From DATJPW01 sp035506215 (GTDB lineage Bacteria; Desulfobacterota; Desulfomonilia; Desulfomonilales; Desulfomonilaceae): a stretch of 5,786 bases of DNA. Positions 1 through 5,786 of this stretch are shown in pieces. Under the pieces are notes generated by a model. It saw nothing but the letters and a program-made list of their open reading frames with translations, did no database searches and was not told the DNA's origin. How positions within the stretch are numbered: the stretch's first letter is position 1; every line of letters starts with the position of its first letter. Made by a program: the position numbers and the translations under genes. The stretch spans positions 1 through 5,786 of the forward strand of contig DATJPW010000355.1 in assembly GCA_035506215.1 (NCBI GenBank), written 5' to 3'.

Positions 1-91
1 ATGACCAGGGGGCCTGGCCGGTTTTCATCCCCAAGGCAGAATAGATTGTGGAAGGGCCGGGCGCTGTCAAGTCAGGATTAACCAAGCGGGC

Positions 92-97
92 AGGAGG
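92..97 (+). promoter_or_regulatory. Ribosome binding site that decides the DUF3786 start
   Basis: AGGAGG lies 7 nt before GTG at 105. The in-frame upstream GTG at 48 has no such sequence and would add residues that look unlike the family, so 105 is the better start. Confidence 0.75.
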
Positions 98-104
98 ATC
101 TCTA

Positions 105-756
105 GTGAACGGAGGCTATGATTCAATCTACCTTGAATTGATCTCCAAGCTTTCTGAAATTGATTTCCAGGAAAGTGCTGATCGACTTGGTCTTGAATAC
201 GTTGATGGCGGTGTTGAAGTATGTTTTTTGAAGAGAGGATATCGTATCACGTTAGACGGCGTTAAGCCTCTGGACGGCCAACCTGTCAACGTAAATAACC
301 TCAGTGTTCTCCTCCATTACCTTTTATCCAAAGGTCAGGGAGAGCCTGAGAACTCTTAATATTGCATTTGAAAGTATTCCAGGAATGATTGGCGGTCTAC
401 ATGGCCAGAGCCGGTTGATGAATAATCCTCTGGAACGATATTTCGGAAACGACTACGTGAAATTTGGCGAAGCAGCGGAAAAACTTGGCGGAGTCGAAGA
501 AAAGCCTCAGTTGGGCAAACATCTGTGGAGCTTTGACGTTCTTCCAAAAATCCCTTTGAAGATTGTCTTTTATGAGGCTGATGATGAGTTCCCGGCCGAA
601 ATACAAATCATGTTAGACAGAGCAGCCCTTCAGTTTTTGGAATTTGAATGTCTTGCTTTTATGGTGGGATGCTTTGTTCGTGCTCTAATTAAGACGGCCC
701 AATACGGCGATGTTGTTGGTTGGGAACAGCAATATGAATTCATAGACCAAAGATGA
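105..756 (+). pseudogene. DUF3786-family protein, interrupted by a frameshift
   Basis: Function is unknown; the family is known to me mainly from anaerobes, sometimes linked to Fe-S or corrinoid proteins. The first frame runs from GTG 105 to TAA 357-359 (84 residues). It carries the N-terminal half: a helix starting YDSIYLELISKL, ADRLGLEY, a CFLKRGYRI strand, and LLHYLLSKGQGEP. The second frame resumes around AAT 358 and runs to TGA 754-756 (132 residues). It carries the rest: FESIPG, NPLERYFG, AAEKLGG, VLPKIPL, and DDEFPAEIQIMLD. Joined, they give about 216 residues in family order with nothing missing, close to the usual length of about 200. One extra base or two lost bases near 354-358 would explain the break. 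The second frame has no ribosome binding site of its own. This may be a recent pseudogene, a sequencing error, or, less likely, recoding. The gene converges on ssrA, leaving 162 bp between them. Confidence 0.8.
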
Positions 757-789
757 GCCAGAAGGATGCGAGCGCAAGATGGTAGTCAG

Positions 790-818
790 CTTGCCAGCGC
801 GTTTGAAGGAATGGCAAG
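790..818. repeat. Inverted repeat between converging genes
   Basis: CTTGCCA at 790-796 pairs perfectly with TGGCAAG at 812-818 around a 15-nt loop. It sits in the 162-bp gap between the converging DUF3786 and ssrA genes, where a shared terminator could be expected. Neither strand has a T-tract after the stem, so an intrinsic terminator is not supported. The rest of this gap shows no gene. Confidence 0.3.
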
Positions 819-918
819 ACCAGGAATGACGGAGGTGCACTGCTATGATGTGCATTTGTTCGCACACATTTACACACCCCTTTTCCTCAATAAACTACAA
901 TAATATCAATAAGGTAAC

Positions 919-1274
919 TGGTGGAGGCGGCGGGAATCGAACCCGCGTCCGAGAATCTTCAACTCAAGGCGTCTACATGCTTATCCCGAGTTTTGTTTCT
1001 CGTCCAGGAAGACACTCTCGGGAGGGTTTCCACCCGGACCAGCCTGCTAAATGTTTCGCCTCATCTCCAACAGGCTCGAAGACTCGGCTATCCTGTAACC
1101 CTACGCCTCTTCCGTCCCCACAGGAAAGAAACGGAGAGACGCCAGCCATTACGCGGCTAGAGCGTACTCGTAATCGTTGGCGAGTATGATTTTTCCCGGC
1201 GGTTTAACGAGTCACCGGAGTGCTCGGCATGCAACCTTGGCCTCAACTATCCCCGTCGAAACCTTTTCGCCCCC
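919..1274 (-). ncRNA. ssrA: Transfer-messenger RNA (tmRNA)
   Basis: This is the RNA that rescues stalled ribosomes, working with SmpB: it is charged with alanine, enters the empty A site and supplies a short reading frame that tags the unfinished protein for proteolysis. Read on the minus strand, the 5' end GGGGGCG (1274-1268) pairs over 7 bp with CGCCUCC near the 3' end, including one G-U pair, followed by discriminator A and an encoded CCA ending at 919. The 5' part has the conserved AAGGTTTCGACGGGGAT of the D-like arm. The 3' part has the T-arm GGGTTCGATTCCC. The tag frame is at 1149-1181 and GC-rich pseudoknot-like segments follow it. The 356-nt length is normal for one-piece tmRNA. It lies 72 bp after smpB in the same direction. 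I see neither a strong dedicated promoter in that gap nor a clear terminator beyond 919. Confidence 0.97.
1149..1181 (-). other. tmRNA tag-peptide reading frame
   Basis: Inside ssrA, starting at resume codon GCC (1181-1179), the frame reads A-N-D-Y-E-Y-A-L-A-A and stops at TAA (1151-1149). With the alanine carried by tmRNA the added tag is AANDYEYALAA. The ALAA end is the usual degron recognised by ClpXP-type proteases. The E. coli tag is ANDENYALAA, so only the middle differs. Confidence 0.95.
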
Positions 1275-1346
1275 TTCGGTGATAGGTCTTAAAAGCCATC
1301 TTGTTCAGACAGCGTTGACTGATGTTGGTTCCTGTCTTCTTTGGTC

Positions 1347-1820
1347 TCACGCCGATCTACGACGATATTTGACCAATCGTTCCAGTTCGCGGCGTTGTTC
1401 CTTCTTCTTAATGGCTTCGCGCTTATCAAAGGATTTTTTCCCCTTGGCAAGCGCAAGTTCAACTTTAACTTTACCATTCTTGAAGTACAGTTTCAAGGGA
1501 ATCAACGAAAAGCCTCTTTCAGAAACTTTGCCTAATAGTTTTTTGATTTCCCTTTTGTGCACCAGTAATTTTCGCTCCCGCAGGGGATCATGGTTTTCTC
1601 TGTTCGCGAAGTCATACGGTGAAATGTGAGCATCCACCAGAAATAGTTCACCTTGATGGAACTTGGCATAAGAATCCGACAGGTTCGCTCTCCCGGCCCG
1701 AAGCGATTTCACTTCAGACCCTATCAGGGCTATCCCCGCCTCGAAGCTGTAATCTATTTCGAAATTAAAGTGGGCCTTTTTATTCTTGCAGATTATTTTG
1801 ATGTTATCATCTTGCTTCAT
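1347..1820 (-). CDS. smpB: SsrA-binding protein SmpB
   Basis: SmpB binds the tRNA-like domain of tmRNA and places it in the decoding centre of stalled ribosomes. The 157 residues match the family along their whole length: KNKKAHFNFEI and EAGIALIGSEVKSLRAGRANL (residues about 12-47) form the start of the beta-barrel RNA-binding core, followed by HISPYDFAN and HDPLRERKLLVHKREIKKL (about 65-95) and LIPLKLYFKNGKVKVELALAKGKK (about 106-129). The conserved DKRE is at 132-135, and a basic C-terminal tail (KKKEQRRELERLVKYRRRSA) forms the helix that reaches into the mRNA channel. Normal SmpB length is 150-165. The ATG lies 9 nt after the ptsI stop and has no strong Shine-Dalgarno sequence, so translation is probably coupled to ptsI. 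Its RNA partner ssrA follows at once in the same direction. Confidence 0.97.
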   Translation of the reverse strand: MKQDDNIKIICKNKKAHFNFEIDYSFEAGIALIGSEVKSLRAGRANLSDSYAKFHQGELFLVDAHISPYDFANRENHDPLRERKLLVHKREIKKLLGKVSERGFSLIPLKLYFKNGKVKVELALAKGKKSFDKREAIKKKEQRRELERLVKYRRRSA

Positions 1821-1829
1821 AAGACTGCG

Positions 1830-3665
1830 CTAGGTTTGATCAAGAAAATAATCTTTCGGGAAGCGTTCCCTGATCCAGGATTCGAGAAGCCCGTGTATCT
1901 CGGCCGCATCCTGCATCCGGAATGCCTGCATGGTCAAATAACTGCACTCGTCCATGCTTATGGATCGAATGAATTTCTTGACCCGAGGTATCGCCAGAGC
2001 ATTCATGGAAAGCTCGTCAATACCGAGCCCAAGGAGGACGGGTATGTTCACGGGGTCGCCGGCCATCTCGCCGCACATGGACACGGGAATGCCTCCCGCC
2101 TGCCCTGCAATTGTGATTTGACGTATCAATCTCAGGACTGCGGGATGCAGTGTGTCATAAAGATAGTTTACATGCTCGTTTACCCGGTCGATGGCCAGCG
2201 CATACTGAATTAGGTCGTTTGTTCCGATGCTGAAAAAATCCACTTCCTTCGCAAACAGATCGCCAATAGTAACGGCCGCCGGAACTTCTACCAGCATTCC
2301 AATTTTAACAGCTTCATTAAAGGGTTTTCCCTCCGCAGTGAGCTCCCTCTTGACTTCCCGCATGAGTTCTTTCGTAGCCTGAAGTTCCGTAAGGCACGAG
2401 ATCATGGGAATGAGTAATCTGCAATGACCATGTACGGCCGCCCTCAAAATGGCCCTGAGCTGCGTTTTGAAGAGATCTCTACGATTGAGACAAAGTCTTA
2501 TTGCCCTGAGTCCGAGGGCCGGGTTGGTCTCTGGCGAAATCCCGAAAGTTGACGCCAACTTGTCTCCACCGACATCGAGAGTTCGTATTGTAACCGGATT
2601 AGGGACGTTGTTCCGCAGCACCTTGGAGTAGGTTTCGTACTGCTCTTCTTCCGACGGGAGCGAATCCCTCCCCATGAAGAGGTATTCCGTCCGAAATAGA
2701 CCTATGCCTTCGCAACCATGATTGATGGCCATTTCCACTTCGTCCATAAGCTCGATGTTCGCGGTAATGCTTACCGAACGACTTCCATCTCTGGTGACTG
2801 CGGGTAACTGACCATAGGCCATGAGGGATTGTTGATACTTGCGATATACCTCCTGGCGCCTTCTATAGCGGAAAACCATATCGGCGTCCGGATTGAGAAT
2901 CACAATGCCGGTGCTACCGTCAATGATGATGGTGTCTCCAGTCTGAGCTTCTCGGCTAATACGCTCCAGACCGGTGGCCGCGGGAATTTTCAAAGACCGG
3001 GCCATGATTGCGGTATGTGAGGTCCGGCCGCCCATATCTATTGCGAATCCCAACACATGTTCCCGCTGTATTTGAGCCGTGTCGGCGGGGGACAGATCAT
3101 GGGCGACGATTATGGAATTCGGCGGTAGCTGATGAATCTTGCTCTCGGAAGGGATACCCATCAAAATTCGCAGAACTCTTTCCCCGACAAAATGTATGTC
3201 ACGGGCCCTATCTTTGAGGTACTCGTCCTCAATGGTGTCGAACGCTGAGGTAATTTTCGTAATGGTTTCTGAAACAGCCCATTCAGCATTTTGTCTTTCC
3301 GAAGAGATCGCTCGTTTGGTCCCCTCGAAAAACATGCGGTCCTGCAATAAGAGTATGTGCGTATCGAGTATGTACAGGTGATTCCCGAGCGGGTGTTGGG
3401 GTCCGATACCCCTTTTGATGCTCTTCAGATGCTCGGCAGCCGTCTCGACTGCCGCTTCGAATCGCCTGATTTCGCCGGGAATATCTTCCGGCCGCAGAAT
3501 CCGTCGGGGGCAGATATCGATTGTGAGCCGTTCGATGATGACAGCTTGCCCTACGCCTATGCCACCCGACACGCCTATACCTTTCAGTAGGCGGTTGGTT
3601 TCTATATCTTTGAACCTAGGTTGGGCAACGACTTCGTCTTTTTTAACTCTCTTCTTGCGTTTCAT
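1830..3665 (-). CDS. ptsI: Phosphoenolpyruvate-protein phosphotransferase (PTS Enzyme I)
   Basis: This cytoplasmic enzyme takes phosphate from phosphoenolpyruvate onto a histidine and passes it to HPr, the first step of the phosphotransferase system. The N-terminal domain opens with LLKGIGVSGGIGVGQA (about 26-41). The swivelling phosphohistidine domain has GGRTSHTAIMAR with the active His at 217. The PEP-binding barrel shows GIGLFRTEYLF (Arg325), TIRTLDVGGDK (Arg361), GMLVEVPAA (Glu460), GTNDLIQY (Asn483, Asp484) and SMCGEMAGDP with catalytic Cys531, so all key residues are present. At 611 residues it is longer than the usual 570-575, mainly because of a Lys/Arg-rich N-terminal extension of about 26 residues. 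No other start codon lies between the ATG at 3665 and the conserved domain, so the extension appears real. The start overlaps the end of ptsH by 23 bp, indicating translational coupling. No Enzyme II is encoded nearby, so sugar uptake cannot be assumed. Confidence 0.97.
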   Translation of the reverse strand: MKRKKRVKKDEVVAQPRFKDIETNRLLKGIGVSGGIGVGQAVIIERLTIDICPRRILRPEDIPGEIRRFEAAVETAAEHLKSIKRGIGPQHPLGNHLYILDTHILLLQDRMFFEGTKRAISSERQNAEWAVSETITKITSAFDTIEDEYLKDRARDIHFVGERVLRILMGIPSESKIHQLPPNSIIVAHDLSPADTAQIQREHVLGFAIDMGGRTSHTAIMARSLKIPAATGLERISREAQTGDTIIIDGSTGIVILNPDADMVFRYRRRQEVYRKYQQSLMAYGQLPAVTRDGSRSVSITANIELMDEVEMAINHGCEGIGLFRTEYLFMGRDSLPSEEEQYETYSKVLRNNVPNPVTIRTLDVGGDKLASTFGISPETNPALGLRAIRLCLNRRDLFKTQLRAILRAAVHGHCRLLIPMISCLTELQATKELMREVKRELTAEGKPFNEAVKIGMLVEVPAAVTIGDLFAKEVDFFSIGTNDLIQYALAIDRVNEHVNYLYDTLHPAVLRLIRQITIAGQAGGIPVSMCGEMAGDPVNIPVLLGLGIDELSMNALAIPRVKKFIRSISMDECSYLTMQAFRMQDAAEIHGLLESWIRERFPKDYFLDQT

Positions 3666-3930
3666 CTTGAATCAGTCTACTTATCTCCTGAATAGCTTCC
3701 GTTGAGTCCGGCCCGAGGGCCCTAACAACTATCTCGCTGCCGGGCGCCGCGGCCAGAAGCAGCAAGCCCAGCACACTTCTGGCATTAACTTCCACCCCGT
3801 CTTTAATTACGTAGACCTGAGAAGTGTAGTTCCGTAAAGTCTGGACCATCATGGTTGCAACTCTTGCATGCAATCCAAGTTGATTGGTCACCGTTAAAGT
3901 TTTTTCAAGAAGTTGTTCGCCACCCGCCAT
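3643..3930 (-). CDS. ptsH: Phosphocarrier protein HPr
   Basis: HPr accepts phosphate from Enzyme I on a histidine and hands it to Enzyme IIA proteins. At 95 residues it is slightly longer than the typical 85-90. The active-site loop NQLGLHARVA puts the phosphorylated His at 21 and its helper Arg at 23. The usual motif is HARPA, so Val24 replaces a nearly invariant proline. The second conserved region, VNARSVLGLLLLAAAPGSEI, carries Ser52, equivalent to Ser46 of other HPr proteins, which HPr kinase modifies in organisms that have it; no kinase gene is visible here. A short acidic tail (QDETQEES) overlaps the ptsI start. The ribosome binding site AGGAAAAGG (3937-3945) overlaps the stop codon of the small gene before it, so ptsH is likely coupled to that gene. 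HPr identity is firm; its downstream acceptors are unknown. Confidence 0.95.
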   Translation of the reverse strand: MAGGEQLLEKTLTVTNQLGLHARVATMMVQTLRNYTSQVYVIKDGVEVNARSVLGLLLLAAAPGSEIVVRALGPDSTEAIQEISRLIQDETQEES

Positions 3931-3943
3931 AAAAAGCCTTTTC

Positions 3944-4183
3944 CTATCTCAACCATCCGAGCGACACAAAATGGATATTTGGGCCCTTAAGGTCCAGGTC
4001 TTCAGGGTTGATTCCTGCTATTTGGCCCGTCAAGAACGCCTTTCCCAAAAGAGACAAGCAACAATCATTGCAACCCTTTGCATGCCATTCCGGGCACTTC
4101 CACAAGGAAGCCTCAGAAAAGACCCTTTTTCGGAAAGTTGTGTTCAGCCTCGGAGCAGCTTTTTTCAGCCGCTTCAAGCACAT
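3944..4183 (-). CDS. Small Cys-rich protein of unknown function at the head of the pts run
   Basis: I do not recognise this 79-residue protein. The N-terminal 20 residues are strongly basic (KRLKKAAPRLNTTFRKR). The middle has a Cys/His cluster, C30-x3-H34-x3-C38-x2-C41-C42, which could bind metal or an Fe-S cluster, with an extra Cys2. The second half (LLGKAFLTGQIAGI, PEDLDLKGPNIHF, LGWLR) reads like a compact folded domain and has no signal peptide. Support for it being real comes from AGGTGG 4 nt before the ATG, its orientation, and a TAG stop that overlaps the ptsH ribosome binding site 13 nt before the ptsH start. Against it, the frame is short and overlaps other open frames. It may be a regulator or maturation factor tied to the PTS, but that is only position-based inference. 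Confidence 0.6.
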   Translation of the reverse strand: MCLKRLKKAAPRLNTTFRKRVFSEASLWKCPEWHAKGCNDCCLSLLGKAFLTGQIAGINPEDLDLKGPNIHFVSLGWLR

Positions 4184-4187
4184 TAAA

Positions 4188-4193
4188 CCACCT
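4188..4193 (-). promoter_or_regulatory. Ribosome binding site of the 79-residue protein
   Basis: On the minus strand AGGTGG precedes the ATG (4183-4181) by 4 nt. The spacing is short but usable, and it is one of the main reasons to call the small frame a gene. Confidence 0.5.
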
Positions 4194-4297
4194 AATGTAG
4201 CCTGTCAATGACGGAACCCACTTCTCGGCAGCCAATAGGTTTGGCAGGTACAACATTTGGATCTGTCCCTTGGTATGTACATGGTTCCTAGTGCGAA

Positions 4298-4340
4298 CTT
4301 GACCAAGAGCGCCATTGTGTGTGTTTTCCAGCTTGACAAG
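4298..4340. repeat. Two similar CTTGAC(C)AAG inverted elements
   Basis: CTTGACCAAG (4298-4307) and CTTGACAAG (4332-4340) each read CTTG...CAAG, so each is a small inverted repeat, and each is followed by AGCG or CGCT. Their centres are about 34 bp apart. The second contains the -35 element of the peptidase promoter, so the pair could be an operator. This is inference from position only, and the elements are short enough to occur by chance. Confidence 0.3.
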
Positions 4341-4362
4341 CGCTGAAACAATTCCGTAAAAT
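4333..4362 (+). promoter_or_regulatory. Sigma-70 promoter for the M20 peptidase gene
   Basis: TTGACA (4333-4338, all six consensus bases) is followed after 18 bp by TAAAAT (4357-4362, five of six). Transcription would begin near 4369, giving a leader of about 55 nt before the ATG at 4424. This also rules out the upstream ATG at 4361, which falls inside the -10 box. Confidence 0.75.
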
Positions 4363-4414
4363 GGCGTTTCCGAATTGTATACCCTTAATATGTATTTGTT
4401 TTGCTTTATTTTTC

Positions 4415-4419
4415 GGAGG
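4415..4419 (+). promoter_or_regulatory. Ribosome binding site that decides the peptidase start
   Basis: GGAGG lies 4 nt before the ATG at 4424. The longer reading frame from 4361 would add 21 hydrophobic residues that resemble a membrane segment, but it has no ribosome binding site and begins inside the promoter. Confidence 0.75.
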
Positions 4420-4423
4420 CCGC

Positions 4424-5647
4424 ATGCGATTCCAAGCAGTTGGACGTCGAATTGACGAACTCAAAGATGAGTGTGTGGGCTTCCTTACCCGGATTTGCGC
4501 GATTCCCGCTATCGGTCCTGACAACCAGGGGACCGGCGAAATGGAAAAATATCGCGTAATTCAAGACGAGGTTATGTCCCTCGGGCCACAAACCATCCGC
4601 GAGGTCCATGCACCGGATGATCGTGTGCCGGACGGGGTACGACCTAACCTCCTGGCGCTGTTCCATGGGAAAGATGCTTCAAAGACCCTGTGGATATTAT
4701 CTCACATTGATGTGGTACCGCCGGGGGAACTGGCGTTGTGGGATCACGCTCCTTTTGAGCCGCGCATAGAAAACGGGTTCGTAACCGGCCGCGGGGTGGA
4801 AGACAATGGTCAGGCCCTGGCGGCCAGCCTCTTTGCGGCCAAGGCCGTCGCCGAAACCGGTGGGTTCGCCGTCAATGTGGGCTTGGCCTTGGTCTCCGAT
4901 GAAGAGACAGGAAGCTTGTACGGTCTGGATTACGTACTTAGAGAGTGCCCGGAACTATTCAAGCTCGACGATCTTATCATTGTCCCGGACGCGGGCAACA
5001 AAGATGGTGATGAGATTGAGGTGGCTGAGAAACATCTTTTTCACGTGCGTTTCGAGGTAAAAGGGCAGCAGGGGCACGCGAGCCGTCCCGACCGGACAGT
5101 CAATACTCTCCGGGCGGCATCTCATTTCATTGTAGAACTCGACCGCGCATTGGCCAGTCGCTTTCCGCAACAGAATGCGTTTTTTAGTCCGCCTTTCAGT
5201 ACTTTTGAGCCCACGAAGAAGGAGGCGAATGTTCCCAACATAAACACTATTCCGGGAGAGGACGTCTTCTACTTTGACTGTAGAGTGCTTCCCGAGATCA
5301 AGCTCGATCTGGTGATGGACGAAATGCAAAACGTCGCCAAAAGGATCGAGAAAGAATTCGGTGTCAAGACAGTTGTCGAGGAATTTTTGAAGAACCCGGC
5401 GGCAGAGACCACTCCTCCGGATTCTCCGGCAGTGGTGGCCCTTGCTCAGGCCATTCAAGAAGTTTACGGCGTACAGGCGCGACCCATTGGGATCGGCGGG
5501 CAGACGGTTGCCTTGTTTTTCCGCAGGAGAGGTCTCCCCGCGGCAGTATGGGAGAAAATCTTTGCTACCGCTCATGCGCCGAACGAGCGGATCTCGGTGG
5601 AGAACTTGATGGGAGACGCCAAGGTCTTCGCCAGGATGATGGTTTGA
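4424..5647 (+). CDS. M20-family metallopeptidase (ArgE/DapE-like)
   Basis: This is a predicted cytoplasmic zinc (or cobalt) hydrolase that cuts an amide bond in a small peptide or N-acylated amino acid; the substrate is unknown. From the ATG at 4424 it has 407 residues, normal for the family. The metal and catalytic residues are all visible: SHIDVVPP (His94, with Asp96 two residues on), GRGVEDNGQ (bridging Asp127), SDEETGS (general base Glu160 and metal ligand Glu161), VPDAG (Asp189) and the C-terminal AHAPNER (His384). A lid or dimerisation domain with GQQGHASRP (His218) is inserted at about residues 203-315. The wording of the HIDVVPPGE and GRGVEDN motifs resembles the uncharacterised M20 hydrolases of anaerobes and methanogens more than true DapE, so no symbol is given. 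It is transcribed away from the pts run from its own promoter, and no amino-acid biosynthesis gene lies beside it. Confidence 0.92.
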   Translation: MRFQAVGRRIDELKDECVGFLTRICAIPAIGPDNQGTGEMEKYRVIQDEVMSLGPQTIREVHAPDDRVPDGVRPNLLALFHGKDASKTLWILSHIDVVPPGELALWDHAPFEPRIENGFVTGRGVEDNGQALAASLFAAKAVAETGGFAVNVGLALVSDEETGSLYGLDYVLRECPELFKLDDLIIVPDAGNKDGDEIEVAEKHLFHVRFEVKGQQGHASRPDRTVNTLRAASHFIVELDRALASRFPQQNAFFSPPFSTFEPTKKEANVPNINTIPGEDVFYFDCRVLPEIKLDLVMDEMQNVAKRIEKEFGVKTVVEEFLKNPAAETTPPDSPAVVALAQAIQEVYGVQARPIGIGGQTVALFFRRRGLPAAVWEKIFATAHAPNERISVENLMGDAKVFARMMV

Positions 5648-5649
5648 TT

Positions 5650-5690
5650 CCCAGTGTCAGGTGTGCCGGCCTAAATGAAGACTGGGCCGG
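5650..5690 (+). terminator. GC-rich hairpins after the peptidase gene, possible terminator
   Basis: Two 6-bp inverted repeats overlap: CCCAGT (5650-5655) with ACTGGG (5681-5686), and CCGGCC (5666-5671) with GGCCGG (5685-5690). They share bases, so only one can form at a time. Being 3 bp or more after the stop codon they suit a transcript end, but there is no T-tract straight after them, so Rho-independent termination is doubtful. The remaining bases to the window end hold no supported gene. Confidence 0.3.
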
Positions 5691-5786
5691 TGGAGGTTTA
5701 GGGACCAACGTTCGATAGAACACAGATGCAATACATTCGTCCAAATGATGAATTGGCTGCTTGGTTTTTAGTTTTTGGGGAAGTGG

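Noticed and set aside
5..25. CCAGG-GGG-CCTGG hairpin followed by CCGGTTTT, possible terminator of a gene before the window
   Set aside because: The stem is 5 bp, four bases separate it from a T-run of only four, and no upstream gene is visible.
304..756. Second DUF3786 frame as a separate gene starting at GTG 304
   Set aside because: There is no ribosome binding site before 304, and the first residues of that frame are the out-of-frame reading of the LLHYLL segment; it is the tail of the frameshifted gene.
845..1189. Plus-strand open frames of 114 and 79 residues
   Set aside because: They lie over the tmRNA gene on the opposite strand and are explained by it.
1653..2213. Plus-strand open frame of 186 residues
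   Set aside because: It lies antisense to smpB and ptsI, which are certain, and shows no known motif or ribosome binding site.
4180..4208. Minus-strand TTGACA (4208-4203) with TAATGT 17 bp on, as promoter of the pts run
   Set aside because: The -10 match is only three of six, and transcription would begin inside the 79-residue gene. It would matter if that gene proved not to be real. I found no better promoter for the run in 4184-4423.
4955..5575. Minus-strand open frame of 206 residues
   Set aside because: It is a shadow of the M20 peptidase, whose catalytic motifs are intact on the other strand.
5695..5730. GTTCGATAGAAC resembling a tRNA T-arm
   Set aside because: There is no acceptor, D or anticodon stem around it.
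5726..5786. Open frame from ATG 5726 to the window end (MQYIRPNDELAAWFLVFGEV), possibly the start of the next gene
   Set aside because: It is only 20 codons long, has no ribosome binding site close to the ATG and shows no recognisable motif. The other two forward frames from this point do contain stops, so it remains possible.

Overview
The window looks like chromosomal DNA from an anaerobic bacterium of the former Deltaproteobacteria (Desulfobacterota-like). I infer this from a DUF3786 gene (a family I associate with anaerobes), a sugar-independent-looking HPr/EI pair, and the style of the tmRNA tag. No protein comparison could be run, so the taxonomic call is tentative. There is no insertion sequence, CRISPR array or phage gene.

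Layout. (1) Positions 1-756, plus strand: a DUF3786-family gene with a good ribosome binding site and a GTG start at 105, interrupted by a single frameshift near 354-358. (2) Positions 919-4183, minus strand: a compact gene run, read right to left, made of a 79-residue Cys-rich protein of unknown function, ptsH (HPr), ptsI (Enzyme I), smpB and ssrA (tmRNA). The first four genes overlap or lie at most 13 bp apart; ssrA follows smpB by 72 bp. (3) Positions 4184-4423: a divergent intergenic region with a near-consensus sigma-70 promoter facing right. (4) Positions 4424-5647, plus strand: an M20-family metallopeptidase, followed by GC-rich inverted repeats and 139 bp without a supported gene.

How the genes work together. 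Enzyme I takes phosphate from phosphoenolpyruvate and passes it to HPr. No Enzyme II is seen here, so the final acceptor is elsewhere and may be regulatory. SmpB and tmRNA form the complete trans-translation pair that rescues stalled ribosomes, and the encoded tag reads ANDYEYALAA. Placing the general PTS proteins and both parts of trans-translation in one run suggests shared transcription.

I see no wholly new system. The items most worth a second look are the small Cys-rich protein leading the pts run, the replaced proline in the HPr active-site motif, the pts-smpB-ssrA linkage, and the frameshifted DUF3786 gene.
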